The position numbers and the translations under genes were made by a program. This document shows positions 16,991 through 25,946 of a stretch of DNA of 56,458 nucleotides, piece by piece. The first letter of the stretch is position 1. The number at the start of each line of letters is the position of its first letter. The notes beneath the pieces are model-generated. The model did no database searches. It was given only the letters and a program-made list of their open reading frames with translations, and was not told the DNA's origin. The DNA comes from an uncultured Treponema sp. (GTDB lineage: Bacteria > Spirochaetota > Spirochaetia > Treponematales > Treponemataceae): the NCBI GenBank assembly GCA_938045195.1, contig CALINC010000103.1, positions 1 through 56,458 of the forward strand. The letters run 5' to 3'.

Positions 16991-18157
16991 TTAAATATAA
17001 TCCGCCTTATGCAAAATATCTTTCGCTTTTACCAAATCTTCAGCACTGACCATAATGACCGGTCCCGTGCAGCCCATTCCGGTTTCGGCGTAGATTTTTT
17101 CTTTCCACAGAGCTTTGCATGCGTCTTCAATTTCGATAACATCAATTCCGGGTATGCCGGCATCAACGGTCTTTTTGGGCGGAGCGGTTATGCTTTCGCT
17201 CGAAGAAGCGGCAGCCGGTTTTGCACCGGGCATATCTTCCAAAAGCTCGTCTAAGCCTGCTTTTTTTGCCGCCTTTAGTTCTTCCGCATATTTTTCATGC
17301 ACTCCATTTCTTGCACAGTCTGCTACGAATTTTAAGGCGTTTGCAATAGCGGGTGCCCCCGTCGCTCTTGAAATAATACCGACAACATCATCATAACCCG
17401 TGCCGATACAAGGTCCATAGCCGAAACCGGCTCCCTCATATCCGCCGCCGGTTAAGAACGATGAAAACAGTTTTATCAAAAGGTTTCCGGTGAGGGTATC
17501 GCACACCATAACATCGGGCGTACCTTGCAGAAGGTCATTACCACGCATGCGGACACCGCCGTCAGCCCTGTTCGATTCCGTGTAGCGGATTTTATACCCC
17601 TTTTCTTTCATCTTGTTTAAGGCTTTTTCGATGACGGCGATACCGTCGATGTTCAATAAGCCTACCGTCGGCTCTTTAATACCGGAAGCCCGTGCAACTG
17701 CAATACCTCCGATAGTATTCAAAAGCATTGCCTTGTAGCGGTTTGCATCGGTTGTACCCGTAGTAGTTGCAAGAATCATCTCTTTGCCTCTTCCGGGTGT
17801 AACCACTTTTCCGACGGTACTTACGCCTAGCGGAAAATTATAGTGCATGGTAACGCAGGCTTTGATTTCACCGTCTTTGAAAAGCCGCTCCATTTCCTTA
17901 TGGGCATCTTCAAGTTCCGCCGCAGGATAATGCTTAAAGCCTTGTTTTGTACAAGCCGTTTTATCGCCGCCGATTAAAACAATATCCAAATCGGGGTTTC
18001 GTTTTGCGGCAAGGCAGGCTGCATGAATGAGTTCCGCTTCGCCGTGTTCACTGCCGGGTACGGTCAAACCGATAGGAAAGCGTCCTGCAAAAGAACCGCC
18101 TTCAAGCCCGTCGGCAAGATCTAAAAATAAATCGGCAATCTGTCTTTTATCAGCCAT
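16991..18157 (-). CDS. grdD: Glycine reductase complex component C, alpha subunit
   Basis: A 388-residue subunit of protein C, which with GrdC releases acetyl phosphate from the carboxymethyl-selenoether formed on GrdA during Stickland reduction of glycine. The protein is related to the PlsX phosphotransacetylase fold and shows FPIGLTVPGSEHG near the start and GYEGAGFGYGPCIGTGYDDV near 240. It starts ten bases after the grdC stop with AGGAGG before the ATG. The selenoproteins GrdA and GrdB and the GrdE subunit are not in the window, so they must lie elsewhere. The acetyl phosphate can be used for ATP. Confidence 0.93.
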   Translation of the reverse strand: MADKRQIADLFLDLADGLEGGSFAGRFPIGLTVPGSEHGEAELIHAACLAAKRNPDLDIVLIGGDKTACTKQGFKHYPAAELEDAHKEMERLFKDGEIKACVTMHYNFPLGVSTVGKVVTPGRGKEMILATTTGTTDANRYKAMLLNTIGGIAVARASGIKEPTVGLLNIDGIAVIEKALNKMKEKGYKIRYTESNRADGGVRMRGNDLLQGTPDVMVCDTLTGNLLIKLFSSFLTGGGYEGAGFGYGPCIGTGYDDVVGIISRATGAPAIANALKFVADCARNGVHEKYAEELKAAKKAGLDELLEDMPGAKPAAASSSESITAPPKKTVDAGIPGIDVIEIEDACKALWKEKIYAETGMGCTGPVIMVSAEDLVKAKDILHKADYI

Positions 18158-18167
18158 AGTTTTCCTC

Positions 18168-19706
18168 CTAGTTTTGTGCTTTGAGGATATTTTCGGCTAC
18201 GCTTCGCATTGCTTCCGCTACAACCTTTTTAATTCCGGCTTCATCGGAACCTGCTGCTTGAGAGCCTTTTCCGTCATTCGCTTGAATAACAAAGCTCAAA
18301 CCGTCAAATAGGTTGGTAAGACGGCCGAGGAACAAGCTGCCCTTTCCGATAATCATCGTGTTCTTTAATTTGCCTTCGAGCATATCCCGTCTTGCATGAC
18401 CGATAAACGGTACACCTGATGGAATGTGTCCCTGTGTAGGAGCAAAACCGACAACGCCGTGTTCTTTTACAAAGTCTGAAATTTTTGCTTTTTCAAGCTG
18501 ACCTTTCATAACGCTCAACGCCGCAATCATTTTAACATTAGCTTCAGGAACATTGCCTGCCCCTGCAGGAGCGGTAATTTCATGGTTTTGCAATTCTGCG
18601 GAATATTTTTCAATGTCGGTAATTTTCATGCCGGCGGCATTGAGCGGCTCATACACTAAAACGCTCATAACAGCCTGTGGGGAAGAGCCCGAAGAAATTA
18701 CATGCTTACCGACAATTTCAGTATTGATTACAGGGTTTACTCCGTCGTCTGCACTCAGCATAATAGCAAAACCGCCTATCATATCTTCCAAAAGAGGTAG
18801 GTCTTTTTTTACATGGTCTTTTCCATTCATACCGAGCTTTGGCACGGAACCGCCTGAAACTACCATAACATTCTTAAAGATGCCGGAAGCGACGAGGGCT
18901 GCTGCATGAATAATGGAATGAACCGGAGCTGCACAGAATCCTCGTACATCGGAACCGGTTGCATTGATACAGCCTGACTTCTCTCCTATTGATTTTGCAA
19001 TGTTTCCGCCGCCCCGCTGATTTATATCACCCGCAGCTTCTTCCGAGCATTCGATAATGTATTCAACATCTTTCATATCGATGCCTTCGAGTTTTGCCAT
19101 GTGCCAAGCAGTAAGAATACCGGAAGCCTTTGTGGCAAGGTTTTCAAGCATGGTGTGTGCACTTAAGTTTTCATCCGTGTCATGCGCCTGTTTTACACAG
19201 CCGATGAGTTTTCCGTTTTCATATAGACCTTCAGCCGTATGAGCTTCGACCATTTTTTTAATTTCATCAATATCATGACCTTCGCCGAGTTTAATGCCTT
19301 GTGTTTTCATTATCGGATGAGCTTCGATAAGCTTTTCGGCTTCGCTTGTAAATTCTTTTGAGAAATAGACTAATTCAAAAACATCGGCATGTTTCATCAA
19401 AATATAGAATTCGGCTTGCCGCATAATTTCGCCGAACTTTCCGCTGCGGCCGGCTTTTTTTGCATCCTTAAACCACGGCTCAGGGAGTTTTTCCAAATCC
19501 TCAGGAGTCATATTGCCGATATAGACTTGATTCGGCGGATAGTTTACAGCCTCATCATAACTTCGTAATCGGCTGGGGATAGCCTTTAAATATTCATCCT
19601 CAGGGTTTGCAAGCCTTGTGCCTGTTTGAGTTGAACCGTTGTGTAAAAGAAGATCCGGAGCATGAACCAAAATATAGCTTGCTCCCTTGATAGCGACTTT
19701 TGCCAT
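18168..19706 (-). CDS. grdC: Glycine reductase complex component C, beta subunit
   Basis: A 512-residue FabH/thiolase-like subunit of glycine reductase protein C. The active-site type cysteine occurs in DVRGFCAAPVHSIIHAAALVASG near residue 258, and the C-terminal FAPTQGHIPSGVPFIGHARRDM is characteristic of the family. It holds the acetyl group as a thioester before phosphorolysis. It is followed at ten bases by grdD. Upstream lie a small unknown gene and two exported-protein genes in the same direction, which may share the transcript. No glycine riboswitch was recognised ahead of it. Confidence 0.93.
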   Translation of the reverse strand: MAKVAIKGASYILVHAPDLLLHNGSTQTGTRLANPEDEYLKAIPSRLRSYDEAVNYPPNQVYIGNMTPEDLEKLPEPWFKDAKKAGRSGKFGEIMRQAEFYILMKHADVFELVYFSKEFTSEAEKLIEAHPIMKTQGIKLGEGHDIDEIKKMVEAHTAEGLYENGKLIGCVKQAHDTDENLSAHTMLENLATKASGILTAWHMAKLEGIDMKDVEYIIECSEEAAGDINQRGGGNIAKSIGEKSGCINATGSDVRGFCAAPVHSIIHAAALVASGIFKNVMVVSGGSVPKLGMNGKDHVKKDLPLLEDMIGGFAIMLSADDGVNPVINTEIVGKHVISSGSSPQAVMSVLVYEPLNAAGMKITDIEKYSAELQNHEITAPAGAGNVPEANVKMIAALSVMKGQLEKAKISDFVKEHGVVGFAPTQGHIPSGVPFIGHARRDMLEGKLKNTMIIGKGSLFLGRLTNLFDGLSFVIQANDGKGSQAAGSDEAGIKKVVAEAMRSVAENILKAQN

Positions 19707-19808
19707 AGTGCCTCCAAAATTATATTCATTAAATTGAAAAATAAACCGATACTGAAATTCGGCTTAAAATTATTCTATAATAAATTTGTTTATTATTCAA
19801 GTATCCCG

Positions 19809-19988
19809 TCAGGATTCCTCACGGAAGTCAATTTTATAATCAACAACAGAGAAATGCTGTTCCTCTGCTTCCTCATATTTTTTTGCAATCCGTTCAAAAG
19901 TTGTATCAGACATTTGCTGTATTTTGGCAATGGCTTGTTCAAGAAACTCGGCTACAGCAAACTGAAAGCCGCCTTTTGAAATACTCAC
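19809..19988 (-). CDS. Small unknown protein upstream of grdC
   Basis: A charged helical protein of 59 residues if it starts at the GTG at 19988 (AGGAA just upstream), or 75 residues from the ATG at 20036. The longer form would translate through two hairpins, so I favour the shorter. The C-terminal part (FERIAKKYEEAEEQHF) looks like one amphipathic helix or a short coiled coil. No family is recognised. It lies 100 bases before grdC on the same strand and may belong to the same transcript, but a glycine reductase role is not shown. Confidence 0.45.
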   Translation of the reverse strand: MSISKGGFQFAVAEFLEQAIAKIQQMSDTTFERIAKKYEEAEEQHFSVVDYKIDFREES

Positions 19989-20006
19989 TGTTCCTATACG
20001 ATAAAT

Positions 20007-20062
20007 CGAGTTTGCTTTATGCAAACTCGCAAGCATTTTTAATCGGTATAATAATACCGATT
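20007..20062. repeat. Two adjacent perfect hairpins
   Basis: CGAGTTTGC/GCAAACTCG (20007-20015, 20021-20029) and AATCGGTAT/ATACCGATT (20041-20049, 20054-20062). They sit between the barrel-like protein gene and the small gene before grdC. No T-run follows on the minus strand, so they may be a processing or stability element, not a terminator. Confidence 0.5.
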
Positions 20063-20074
20063 AAAATAAGTTTT

Positions 20075-20818
20075 CTATTTTTTTATTTTTTGCCGTTTTG
20101 CAGGATGAATAATAATTCCAATTTGCACAATCATTCCATCCGAGAATTTAGGTTTGGCTTTATCCCATAGATTGCATATCGGCAAAAAGAATTTCGTCTG
20201 CAATCCTATTTTCCAACCCGATTCAAACGTATATGCTGCTTTAAATCTAAAAGACGGATAGATAAATCTTCCGTTTTTCCAAAAGAATGAATTTATTTTT
20301 TTAACTTCTTCTTTGGCGGTTACGCCGGCAGAATTTTTTTCTTCGGGCTTAACTCCAAGGTCAAGAATTCCGAACCGCACTAAAAAAACCAAGCCTCCCC
20401 CGAACGAAATGTTCCATCGATTTATGTCAAAGGAGGCAAGTACGGGCATATCCAGCGAAAAGGTAAACGTCAAAGCCGTGCGGTTTTCGATTTCGCAAAT
20501 ATGCGCTCTGCCGTTGATTAGTCCATAATGGAAGAAAGAAAAATCAAGCGAGGGGGAAAAGTTTAAATGTTTTAAAGCTCTGTATTCATATTCACCGCCG
20601 AAATTAACCGCAATTCCTGCAGGCGTATCGACTTTATTTCCCGTATTGGAAACAATAACTTGACTGCCGATATAAAATCCGACCGGAATAGGGACAGGTT
20701 TTATATTTTCAGTTCCCTGTTCTTCCCGTATGTTTTCGATAGTATCGGAATTTTCTTGAGCAAGGATAAAACTACAAAAGAATAAACTATAAATAAGTAC
20801 TGCCGAAAATTTCCGCAT
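20075..20818 (-). CDS. Exported beta-barrel-like protein
   Basis: A 247-residue protein with a signal peptide ending near FILAQE. The mature part alternates hydrophobic and polar residues in repeated strands with aromatic ends (FSPSLDFSFFHYG, ISFGGGLVFLVRFG, FRFKAAYTFESGWKIG), like a small outer-membrane barrel. The function is unknown and no family is firmly recognised. It follows the lipoprotein gene by ten bases on the minus strand, so the two are an operon and may act together at the outer membrane. A short basic tail ends the protein. Confidence 0.65.
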   Translation of the reverse strand: MRKFSAVLIYSLFFCSFILAQENSDTIENIREEQGTENIKPVPIPVGFYIGSQVIVSNTGNKVDTPAGIAVNFGGEYEYRALKHLNFSPSLDFSFFHYGLINGRAHICEIENRTALTFTFSLDMPVLASFDINRWNISFGGGLVFLVRFGILDLGVKPEEKNSAGVTAKEEVKKINSFFWKNGRFIYPSFRFKAAYTFESGWKIGLQTKFFLPICNLWDKAKPKFSDGMIVQIGIIIHPAKRQKIKK

Positions 20819-20828
20819 AGTTATGAGA

Positions 20829-21860
20829 TTATTTATCTTTTAAGTCGGAAGAGCGTACCCAGCCTTTTTTCTGCTTATTCTGAATATAATACCATTCAAC
20901 CGTATTATCTTCTGCATCCGTCATAGAAACTTTTTTATATGCAATGGCGGATGTATTTGCTTTAAGCGTACTTAGTAAACGGGAATCTCCCAGTACGGGA
21001 ATACTTAATAGGTCTACATCATTTTTCACAACGACTTTTTCTTCAATTTTTTCGGAAGAAAGGGTCTTTAGAAATTCTTCTTCTTTAATGATTATCTCCG
21101 TAAGATTTTGCAAATCTGCAATAGCATCTTTATAATCGGAATCCATTTCTATTGCATTTTGAAAAAGCTCTGCCCTAATGGTATCGTTTCTTGATTCCAT
21201 AGCAACTTGTGCAAGAAGCATAGCTTGAACGTTTGCTTCCGCGAGGTCAAGGCTTTCTTTTTTTACATATTTATCTTTTACAACCCACGAAACGGCAAGG
21301 TCGGGACAATATGTTGCAATCTTCACAAATTTTTCGTTACCCGTAGGCATACTATCAGTGTAAACGGCAACGAAAAAGAATTGAGGTAATATCTCGTCAG
21401 TTGCAGCCGTCAAAGAATCTGATTTATATAAAACAGTATCTTGCATTTTAACAAAAGCAGAAACAGTATTCGGCTCATAACAATAATCTTGAATCCAGTA
21501 TTCCGTTCCTTTTAAATCAATATGGAAAAAGCTGCGTTTTTGTCCGTCAGTACGCTGTGCTTCTTTTTTTTCTCCTAGATAAATAGCAATATCTCCAAGT
21601 GAGGCTTCTGCAGCCCATTTCATTTTACCGTCGGCGTTTTCGGTATAGAGGGCGGCTTTGTGTACATAGATGATACCCGATGCTCCTCCGGCGGCTGCAA
21701 AAGTACCGGCAGGTTTATTTTCTTCCGTTTTTAAGGAATTTTCTGAATTCGCTGCTTCATCAATGCCCTTTTCAGGAGCTTCATTTTTTGTGCATGAAAC
21801 TAAAATAATGACAACACCAAAACATAAATACAGGATTTTCTTAAAAAACATATTATTCAT
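20829..21860 (-). CDS. Lipoprotein with C-terminal SH3-like domain
   Basis: A 343-residue lipoprotein with a signal ending in IILVSC, so the Cys near residue 23 should be lipidated. Residues about 65-130 and 270-343 resemble bacterial SH3 repeats (IYVHKAALYTENADG, SIPVLGDSRLLSTLKANTSAIAYKKV, then WYYIQNKQKKGWVRSSDL). Such domains often bind peptidoglycan. The middle part is helical (EANVQAMLLAQVAMESRNDTIRAELFQNAIE). Function is unknown. It is the first of several same-strand genes leading to grdC. Confidence 0.7.
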   Translation of the reverse strand: MNNMFFKKILYLCFGVVIILVSCTKNEAPEKGIDEAANSENSLKTEENKPAGTFAAAGGASGIIYVHKAALYTENADGKMKWAAEASLGDIAIYLGEKKEAQRTDGQKRSFFHIDLKGTEYWIQDYCYEPNTVSAFVKMQDTVLYKSDSLTAATDEILPQFFFVAVYTDSMPTGNEKFVKIATYCPDLAVSWVVKDKYVKKESLDLAEANVQAMLLAQVAMESRNDTIRAELFQNAIEMDSDYKDAIADLQNLTEIIIKEEEFLKTLSSEKIEEKVVVKNDVDLLSIPVLGDSRLLSTLKANTSAIAYKKVSMTDAEDNTVEWYYIQNKQKKGWVRSSDLKDK

Positions 21861-21979
21861 AACAACCCCTTATAAAAATATTACTCGCTTTCTATTATAC
21901 ATACTTTTCCGCTATATTTCAAGCGGTTAAAGACTCTCGGCTAAAAACAGCTTTAATGGGCTTTTTAAAACGGTTGCCC

Positions 21980-22105
21980 CTATACGAATTCATTTGTAAA
22001 CGTTCCGAAACCGGATGCTTCGGGAGAAAATATAACAGCACCGCCACAAATTAAAACCGGTGGTTTTTCAAACGCTCTTGTAGTGTTATTTTCATAATAA
22101 ATTGA
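21980..22105 (-). pseudogene. Possible decayed coding remnant after hutI
   Basis: A frame without a start codon, just downstream of hutI, reads sensibly (KPPVLICGGAVIFSPEASG, then FGTFTNEFV) to a TAG at 21980. Its composition is protein-like and unlike the surrounding spacer. I recognise no family; it may be the end of a lost gene, or chance. Confidence 0.3.
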
Positions 22106-22149
22106 ATATGGAAAAATTGAAATTAAAATGCAATAAGAAAACCTGCAAT

Positions 22150-23352
22150 TTAAACTACCTGCTTACCTTTTTTCCAAACTTGACAAACCGAGTTGACACC
22201 GAAGTGATAGATCACGTGGTCAATATTGGGACTGTTGAAAATTGTAAAGTCTGCCTGTTTACCGGCTTCAAGAGAACCGATTTTTTTCTCACGGCAAATT
22301 GCATGAGCTGCATTTATCGTTACTCCGCGCAAAATTTGTGCAGGCGATAATTTCATTTTATAACATGCCGCCCACATTGCCATTTGCAGATTCTCCGTCG
22401 GGCTGCTTCCGGGATTGTAATCGGTAGCTATTGCAACACGTACGCCCTCTTCGATCATTTTTTTGCTTGGCGCATAAATAGGCGACATTAAGAAGAAAGA
22501 GGTTGCAGGTAAAACTACTGCAACGGTTCCCGATTTTGCAAGAGCCTTTATTCCGTTGTCGGAAATAGCCATTAAATGTTCGGCTGAAACCGCATTCATT
22601 TTAGCGGCAAGTTCGGCACCATTAAATGGTACGATTTCGTCGGCATGAAGTTTTAACTTAAAGCCCAAATCCGCTGCAGCCTGCATAATTCTTTCAGTTT
22701 CTTCTACGGAAAAAATTTTGTCTTCACAAAAGGCATCGGAAAATTCTGCAAGATTGCGTTTTTTTATTTCGGGCATTACTTCTTTTATCATAAATGAAAT
22801 ATAACCCTCTTTATCGTTTGCAAATTCCGGCGGCGTTGCATGGGCTCCCATATATGTCGAAACCAATTCAATAGGCTGAATTTTATTTAAGTCCGAATTT
22901 ATTTCGAGGCATTTAATTTCAGTATTCATATCAAGCCCATAGCCGCTTTTGGATTCGACGGTAGTGGTACCGTGCATTAACATAGTTTTTAAACTGTTTA
23001 ATGCTTTTTGAGTTAATTCCTCTTTTGAGGCATTGCGGGTTGCTCTTACGGTACTTAAAATACCGCCGCCGCTTTGATGAATTTCTATATAAGATTTCCC
23101 TGCAAGTTTCATAGCGAGTTCATTTTCGCGCGAACCGCCGTGAACAAGATGCGTATGCGCATCTATGAGCCCCGGCGTTATTGTCTTGCCGCGTACATCG
23201 ACAATCTTTTCTGCTTGAGTTTGTAGCGCTTTGGGTGCTTCTCCTTTTTCCACGCTTTGAATTATTTCGTTTTCTACAACAATATACCCTGAAAAAGTTT
23301 TTTCACAATTTTCTTCTGCCGTAAAAATACTATCACTTAAAAATAAAATCAT
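22150..23352 (-). CDS. hutI: Imidazolonepropionase
   Basis: A 400-residue amidohydrolase that opens imidazolone-5-propanoate to N-formimino-glutamate, the third step of histidine breakdown. The metal motif HTHLVHGGSRENEL lies near residue 67, followed by GGGILSTVRATR, the substrate segment HGTTTVESKSGYGL and a later HADE and ATDYNPGS, all diagnostic of HutI. Length is typical. No other hut gene is adjacent. A good promoter lies about 60 bases upstream. Histidine-derived glutamate fits an amino acid fermenter. Confidence 0.95.
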   Translation of the reverse strand: MILFLSDSIFTAEENCEKTFSGYIVVENEIIQSVEKGEAPKALQTQAEKIVDVRGKTITPGLIDAHTHLVHGGSRENELAMKLAGKSYIEIHQSGGGILSTVRATRNASKEELTQKALNSLKTMLMHGTTTVESKSGYGLDMNTEIKCLEINSDLNKIQPIELVSTYMGAHATPPEFANDKEGYISFMIKEVMPEIKKRNLAEFSDAFCEDKIFSVEETERIMQAAADLGFKLKLHADEIVPFNGAELAAKMNAVSAEHLMAISDNGIKALAKSGTVAVVLPATSFFLMSPIYAPSKKMIEEGVRVAIATDYNPGSSPTENLQMAMWAACYKMKLSPAQILRGVTINAAHAICREKKIGSLEAGKQADFTIFNSPNIDHVIYHFGVNSVCQVWKKGKQVV

Positions 23353-23414
23353 ATAAATACCTCCAATAAGCGGCGTTTTACAAAAGGTGCAAATCCCGTA
23401 TCTTTATTCTATAA

Positions 23415-23443
23415 ATAATACCTTTAAATTTCTCAAATGTCAA
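23415..23443 (-). promoter_or_regulatory. Promoter of hutI
   Basis: On the minus strand TTGACA (23443-23438), a 17-base spacer and TATTAT (23420-23415), close to the sigma-70 consensus. The rest of the 352-base gap to the next gene shows no gene; a second, plus-strand promoter is listed separately. Confidence 0.75.
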
Positions 23444-23667
23444 GCTATCGCATTTCCGCTATTTCCGCATTTTCGCACGCTAAATCTAATCGGAAAAAAA
23501 GCTGTTCATCACCTAAAAATCATTATCTTTACTCGAAGCCGACCGTACAAATAAGAAAGAAAAAACCGTCTCTTCATATTTTGATAATTAGATACCCTAT
23601 TATAATTTCCCTATTTTTACTATAAGAAAAATTGTTTATTCTAATAAAGAATTTTTTATATAAAGTC

Positions 23668-23696
23668 TTGTTTTTGTACGAAAAGTAGGTTAAAAT
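23668..23696 (+). promoter_or_regulatory. Possible promoter of sigma-54-type activator gene
   Basis: TTGTTT (23668-23673), a 17-base spacer and TAAAAT (23691-23696). A start about seven bases on would lie at the ATG at 23705, giving an almost leaderless message. No Shine-Dalgarno sequence is seen before that ATG. Confidence 0.4.
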
Positions 23697-23704
23697 TATT
23701 AGAC

Positions 23705-24838
23705 ATGAGGAGATGTATTTTTTCTGCGTATTCAAAGGAAGATGCGGAAATTTTAACCGCACAAACTTCGGATATTTGGGATATAACAGTAATATTTGAC
23801 AGTAGTGCAATTTTTAAATTGTTAATGGACGGAGGATATGAATTTATTTTATTCGACGTTGAGTCGGGCGGAATGTTTCCTCTTGATATTTTGCAAAAAG
23901 TAAAAAATGACTTCCCTGCAGTGGATATTTTTGTTATTGTACACGGTGCCTACGACATTTTAAAACATAAATTTTCGGAATATTTAATTTCAGGTATTTT
24001 TGAATTTCCAAAAGATCTTACCGATATAAACACAGCAATTGAAGATTTTTTTGCTCATAAAGAGGCGGCTTCTGATAAGCGTTCGCTTATAGATGAAAAA
24101 ACAAGTATTTTTCTTAATTCCGAAATTATAGGGCAAAGTTATGCAATGAACGAACTGCGGGAATTTATTTCAAAAGCGTCGATTTTGGATTTTCCCGTTT
24201 TACTTACCGGCGAAACAGGCTGCGGAAAAGGTCTTGCCGCAAAGCTAATTCATGATTTGGATAAATCAAAAACCGGCAAATTTATTCCTGTGAATGTAGG
24301 GTGCATACCTGAGACGCTCGCAGAATCCTTATTGTTTGGAACCGAGAAAGGTTCTTTTACCGGTGCAGAAACAAAAGATGGAGTTTTTTCCGCTGCTGAC
24401 GGCGGAACAATTTTTTTAGATGAAATGGAAACGCTGCCTTTGTCAATTCAAGCGAAGCTATTGCATGTTTTAGAAACTAAAGAAATTTACAGAGTTGGTT
24501 CTACACAACCTAAAAAAATAGATTTTAGATTGATTTGTGCAGTGAATGAAGATTTAAAAATACTGGTTGCGAAAAAACTTTTTAGGCAGGATTTATATTA
24601 TCGGCTTGACGTTTTAAGACATGAAATTCCCCCTTTGCGGAAACGTAAAGAGGATATTGCTCCTTTGGTCTTTTCTTATTTAAATAAAACGGGAAAACAA
24701 ATTTCGCCGGCCGCTATGCAAAAACTTTACCTTAACCGATGGAGCGGAAATATCCGTGAATTGGAAAACTGTATCAAGCGGGCATGCTGCAAATCTATTC
24801 ATTCAAATATAATTGAAGCCGTTCATATAGAGTTTTAA
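23705..24838 (+). CDS. Sigma-54-type AAA+ regulator without DNA-binding domain
   Basis: A 377-residue protein with a receiver-like N-terminus (residues 1-125) and a sigma-54-interacting AAA+ ATPase. Walker A is GETGCGKG, the sigma-54 contact loop is GSFTGA and Walker B is GGTIFLDEME. The WSGNIRELENCIKRA segment near the end is the usual NIREL helix. The protein then stops, so the Fis-type helix-turn-helix that normally follows is missing. It would have to activate sigma-54 polymerase from solution or via a partner, as known for a few regulators. The receiver keeps FDVES with one acidic residue but lacks the usual acidic pair. Confidence 0.8.
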   Translation: MRRCIFSAYSKEDAEILTAQTSDIWDITVIFDSSAIFKLLMDGGYEFILFDVESGGMFPLDILQKVKNDFPAVDIFVIVHGAYDILKHKFSEYLISGIFEFPKDLTDINTAIEDFFAHKEAASDKRSLIDEKTSIFLNSEIIGQSYAMNELREFISKASILDFPVLLTGETGCGKGLAAKLIHDLDKSKTGKFIPVNVGCIPETLAESLLFGTEKGSFTGAETKDGVFSAADGGTIFLDEMETLPLSIQAKLLHVLETKEIYRVGSTQPKKIDFRLICAVNEDLKILVAKKLFRQDLYYRLDVLRHEIPPLRKRKEDIAPLVFSYLNKTGKQISPAAMQKLYLNRWSGNIRELENCIKRACCKSIHSNIIEAVHIEF

Positions 24839-24842
24839 ACGT

Positions 24843-25943
24843 CTAGTCATTTTCGGCAGGTTTTTGGCTTTGATGAATACCTTTTCCCTTTAAGCAAATC
24901 GAACCATCCTTTATTTTTACTTGCCCCAAAACCGTTATAGGTCTATCCGCATCTATAGTTGAAACGAATTCACAAGAAACCGTTACAACTCCCTCCAACT
25001 GCTGTCTGGTGTCATATCCGACCAATAAATTGAATACGGTACTGTGGGCACCAGACTGAATATTTGTCGGCATTCCTTTCCATGTAACCCAACAGTCAAG
25101 ATAAAGCAAGGGCTCTTTTTTTACTTGTGAAAACTCATAAATATCTTTTATGGTATCAAAGCCCGGCTCTTCAAGATACTCCATTAAAAGTCCCGCTTTT
25201 TGTTTTATGGAAAATGAAGCATTTGAAGAAAGAATCCTGTTTATTTCCACTTGAGCAGCATTATCGCGGTGTTCATTAAAATAAGATTGTGCCGCATGGT
25301 ATGCCGATAGAATTTGACTTTCTGTTAGGATATAGTGAAACGTTCCTTCCATATCTACGGCATGCTTCCTTTCATAAGAGTTAAGTTTGAAAGGTTGCAT
25401 GTCAGTTCTTTTATCACCTATAAACGTACGTGTTTTATAAAAATATGGAATAATTATTGATATGGAAATTACAGCTATTAAAGTTATAAGAGAGGCTGCA
25501 ATTATTTTTCCTTTTTTTTCTTCGCTTCCGGGATTTGGATATAATTTTTTTATTTCTCCCGATTGCACCAAATTTCCTATTTCTTCTGGAGAATTATTTT
25601 TGCGTATAACGGTCAGCCCTTTTTTCGCAAGTTTATAATTAGGGTTATAATTCAAAGCTAGCATATAATATTGAATTGCATTGGCGGTATCGCAGCGGCG
25701 CAAAAACATAGCAGCTTCAGCAGCAAGCAAATCGGGGTCAGTCGGTTTAATTTGCCGCGCACGAGAAAAATAGTCTTTTGCTCCGGGTATTTCTCCGGAA
25801 TATAAACAAGCCAATCCAAGGTAAAAATGAAATGTAAAAGAATCCCTGTAATCCAAAACATGGGGTTCTAAAGTTGAGATTACTTCGTTATATTTACGTT
25901 TTGTAAATAGCTTTTTACCTTGATCTATTACCGAAAGAGCCAT
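24843..25943 (-). CDS. Tetratricopeptide-repeat membrane protein
   Basis: A 366-residue protein with N-terminal TPR helices (residues 1-125: FHFYLGLACLYSGEIPGAKDYFSRA, DTANAIQYYMLALNYNPNYKLAKKG), one membrane helix at about 147-168, and a C-terminal domain of about 195 residues outside the membrane or in the cytoplasm. With no signal peptide the TPR part is probably cytoplasmic. It is the last gene of the rpe operon, three bases after the preceding stop. Family is not recognised; the architecture is common among treponemal envelope proteins. Confidence 0.65.
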   Translation of the reverse strand: MALSVIDQGKKLFTKRKYNEVISTLEPHVLDYRDSFTFHFYLGLACLYSGEIPGAKDYFSRARQIKPTDPDLLAAEAAMFLRRCDTANAIQYYMLALNYNPNYKLAKKGLTVIRKNNSPEEIGNLVQSGEIKKLYPNPGSEEKKGKIIAASLITLIAVISISIIIPYFYKTRTFIGDKRTDMQPFKLNSYERKHAVDMEGTFHYILTESQILSAYHAAQSYFNEHRDNAAQVEINRILSSNASFSIKQKAGLLMEYLEEPGFDTIKDIYEFSQVKKEPLLYLDCWVTWKGMPTNIQSGAHSTVFNLLVGYDTRQQLEGVVTVSCEFVSTIDADRPITVLGQVKIKDGSICLKGKGIHQSQKPAEND

Positions 25944-25946
25944 TTC

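Noticed and set aside
19707..20062. Glycine riboswitch before grdC
   Set aside because: The sequence shows simple hairpins but no recognisable tandem glycine aptamer.
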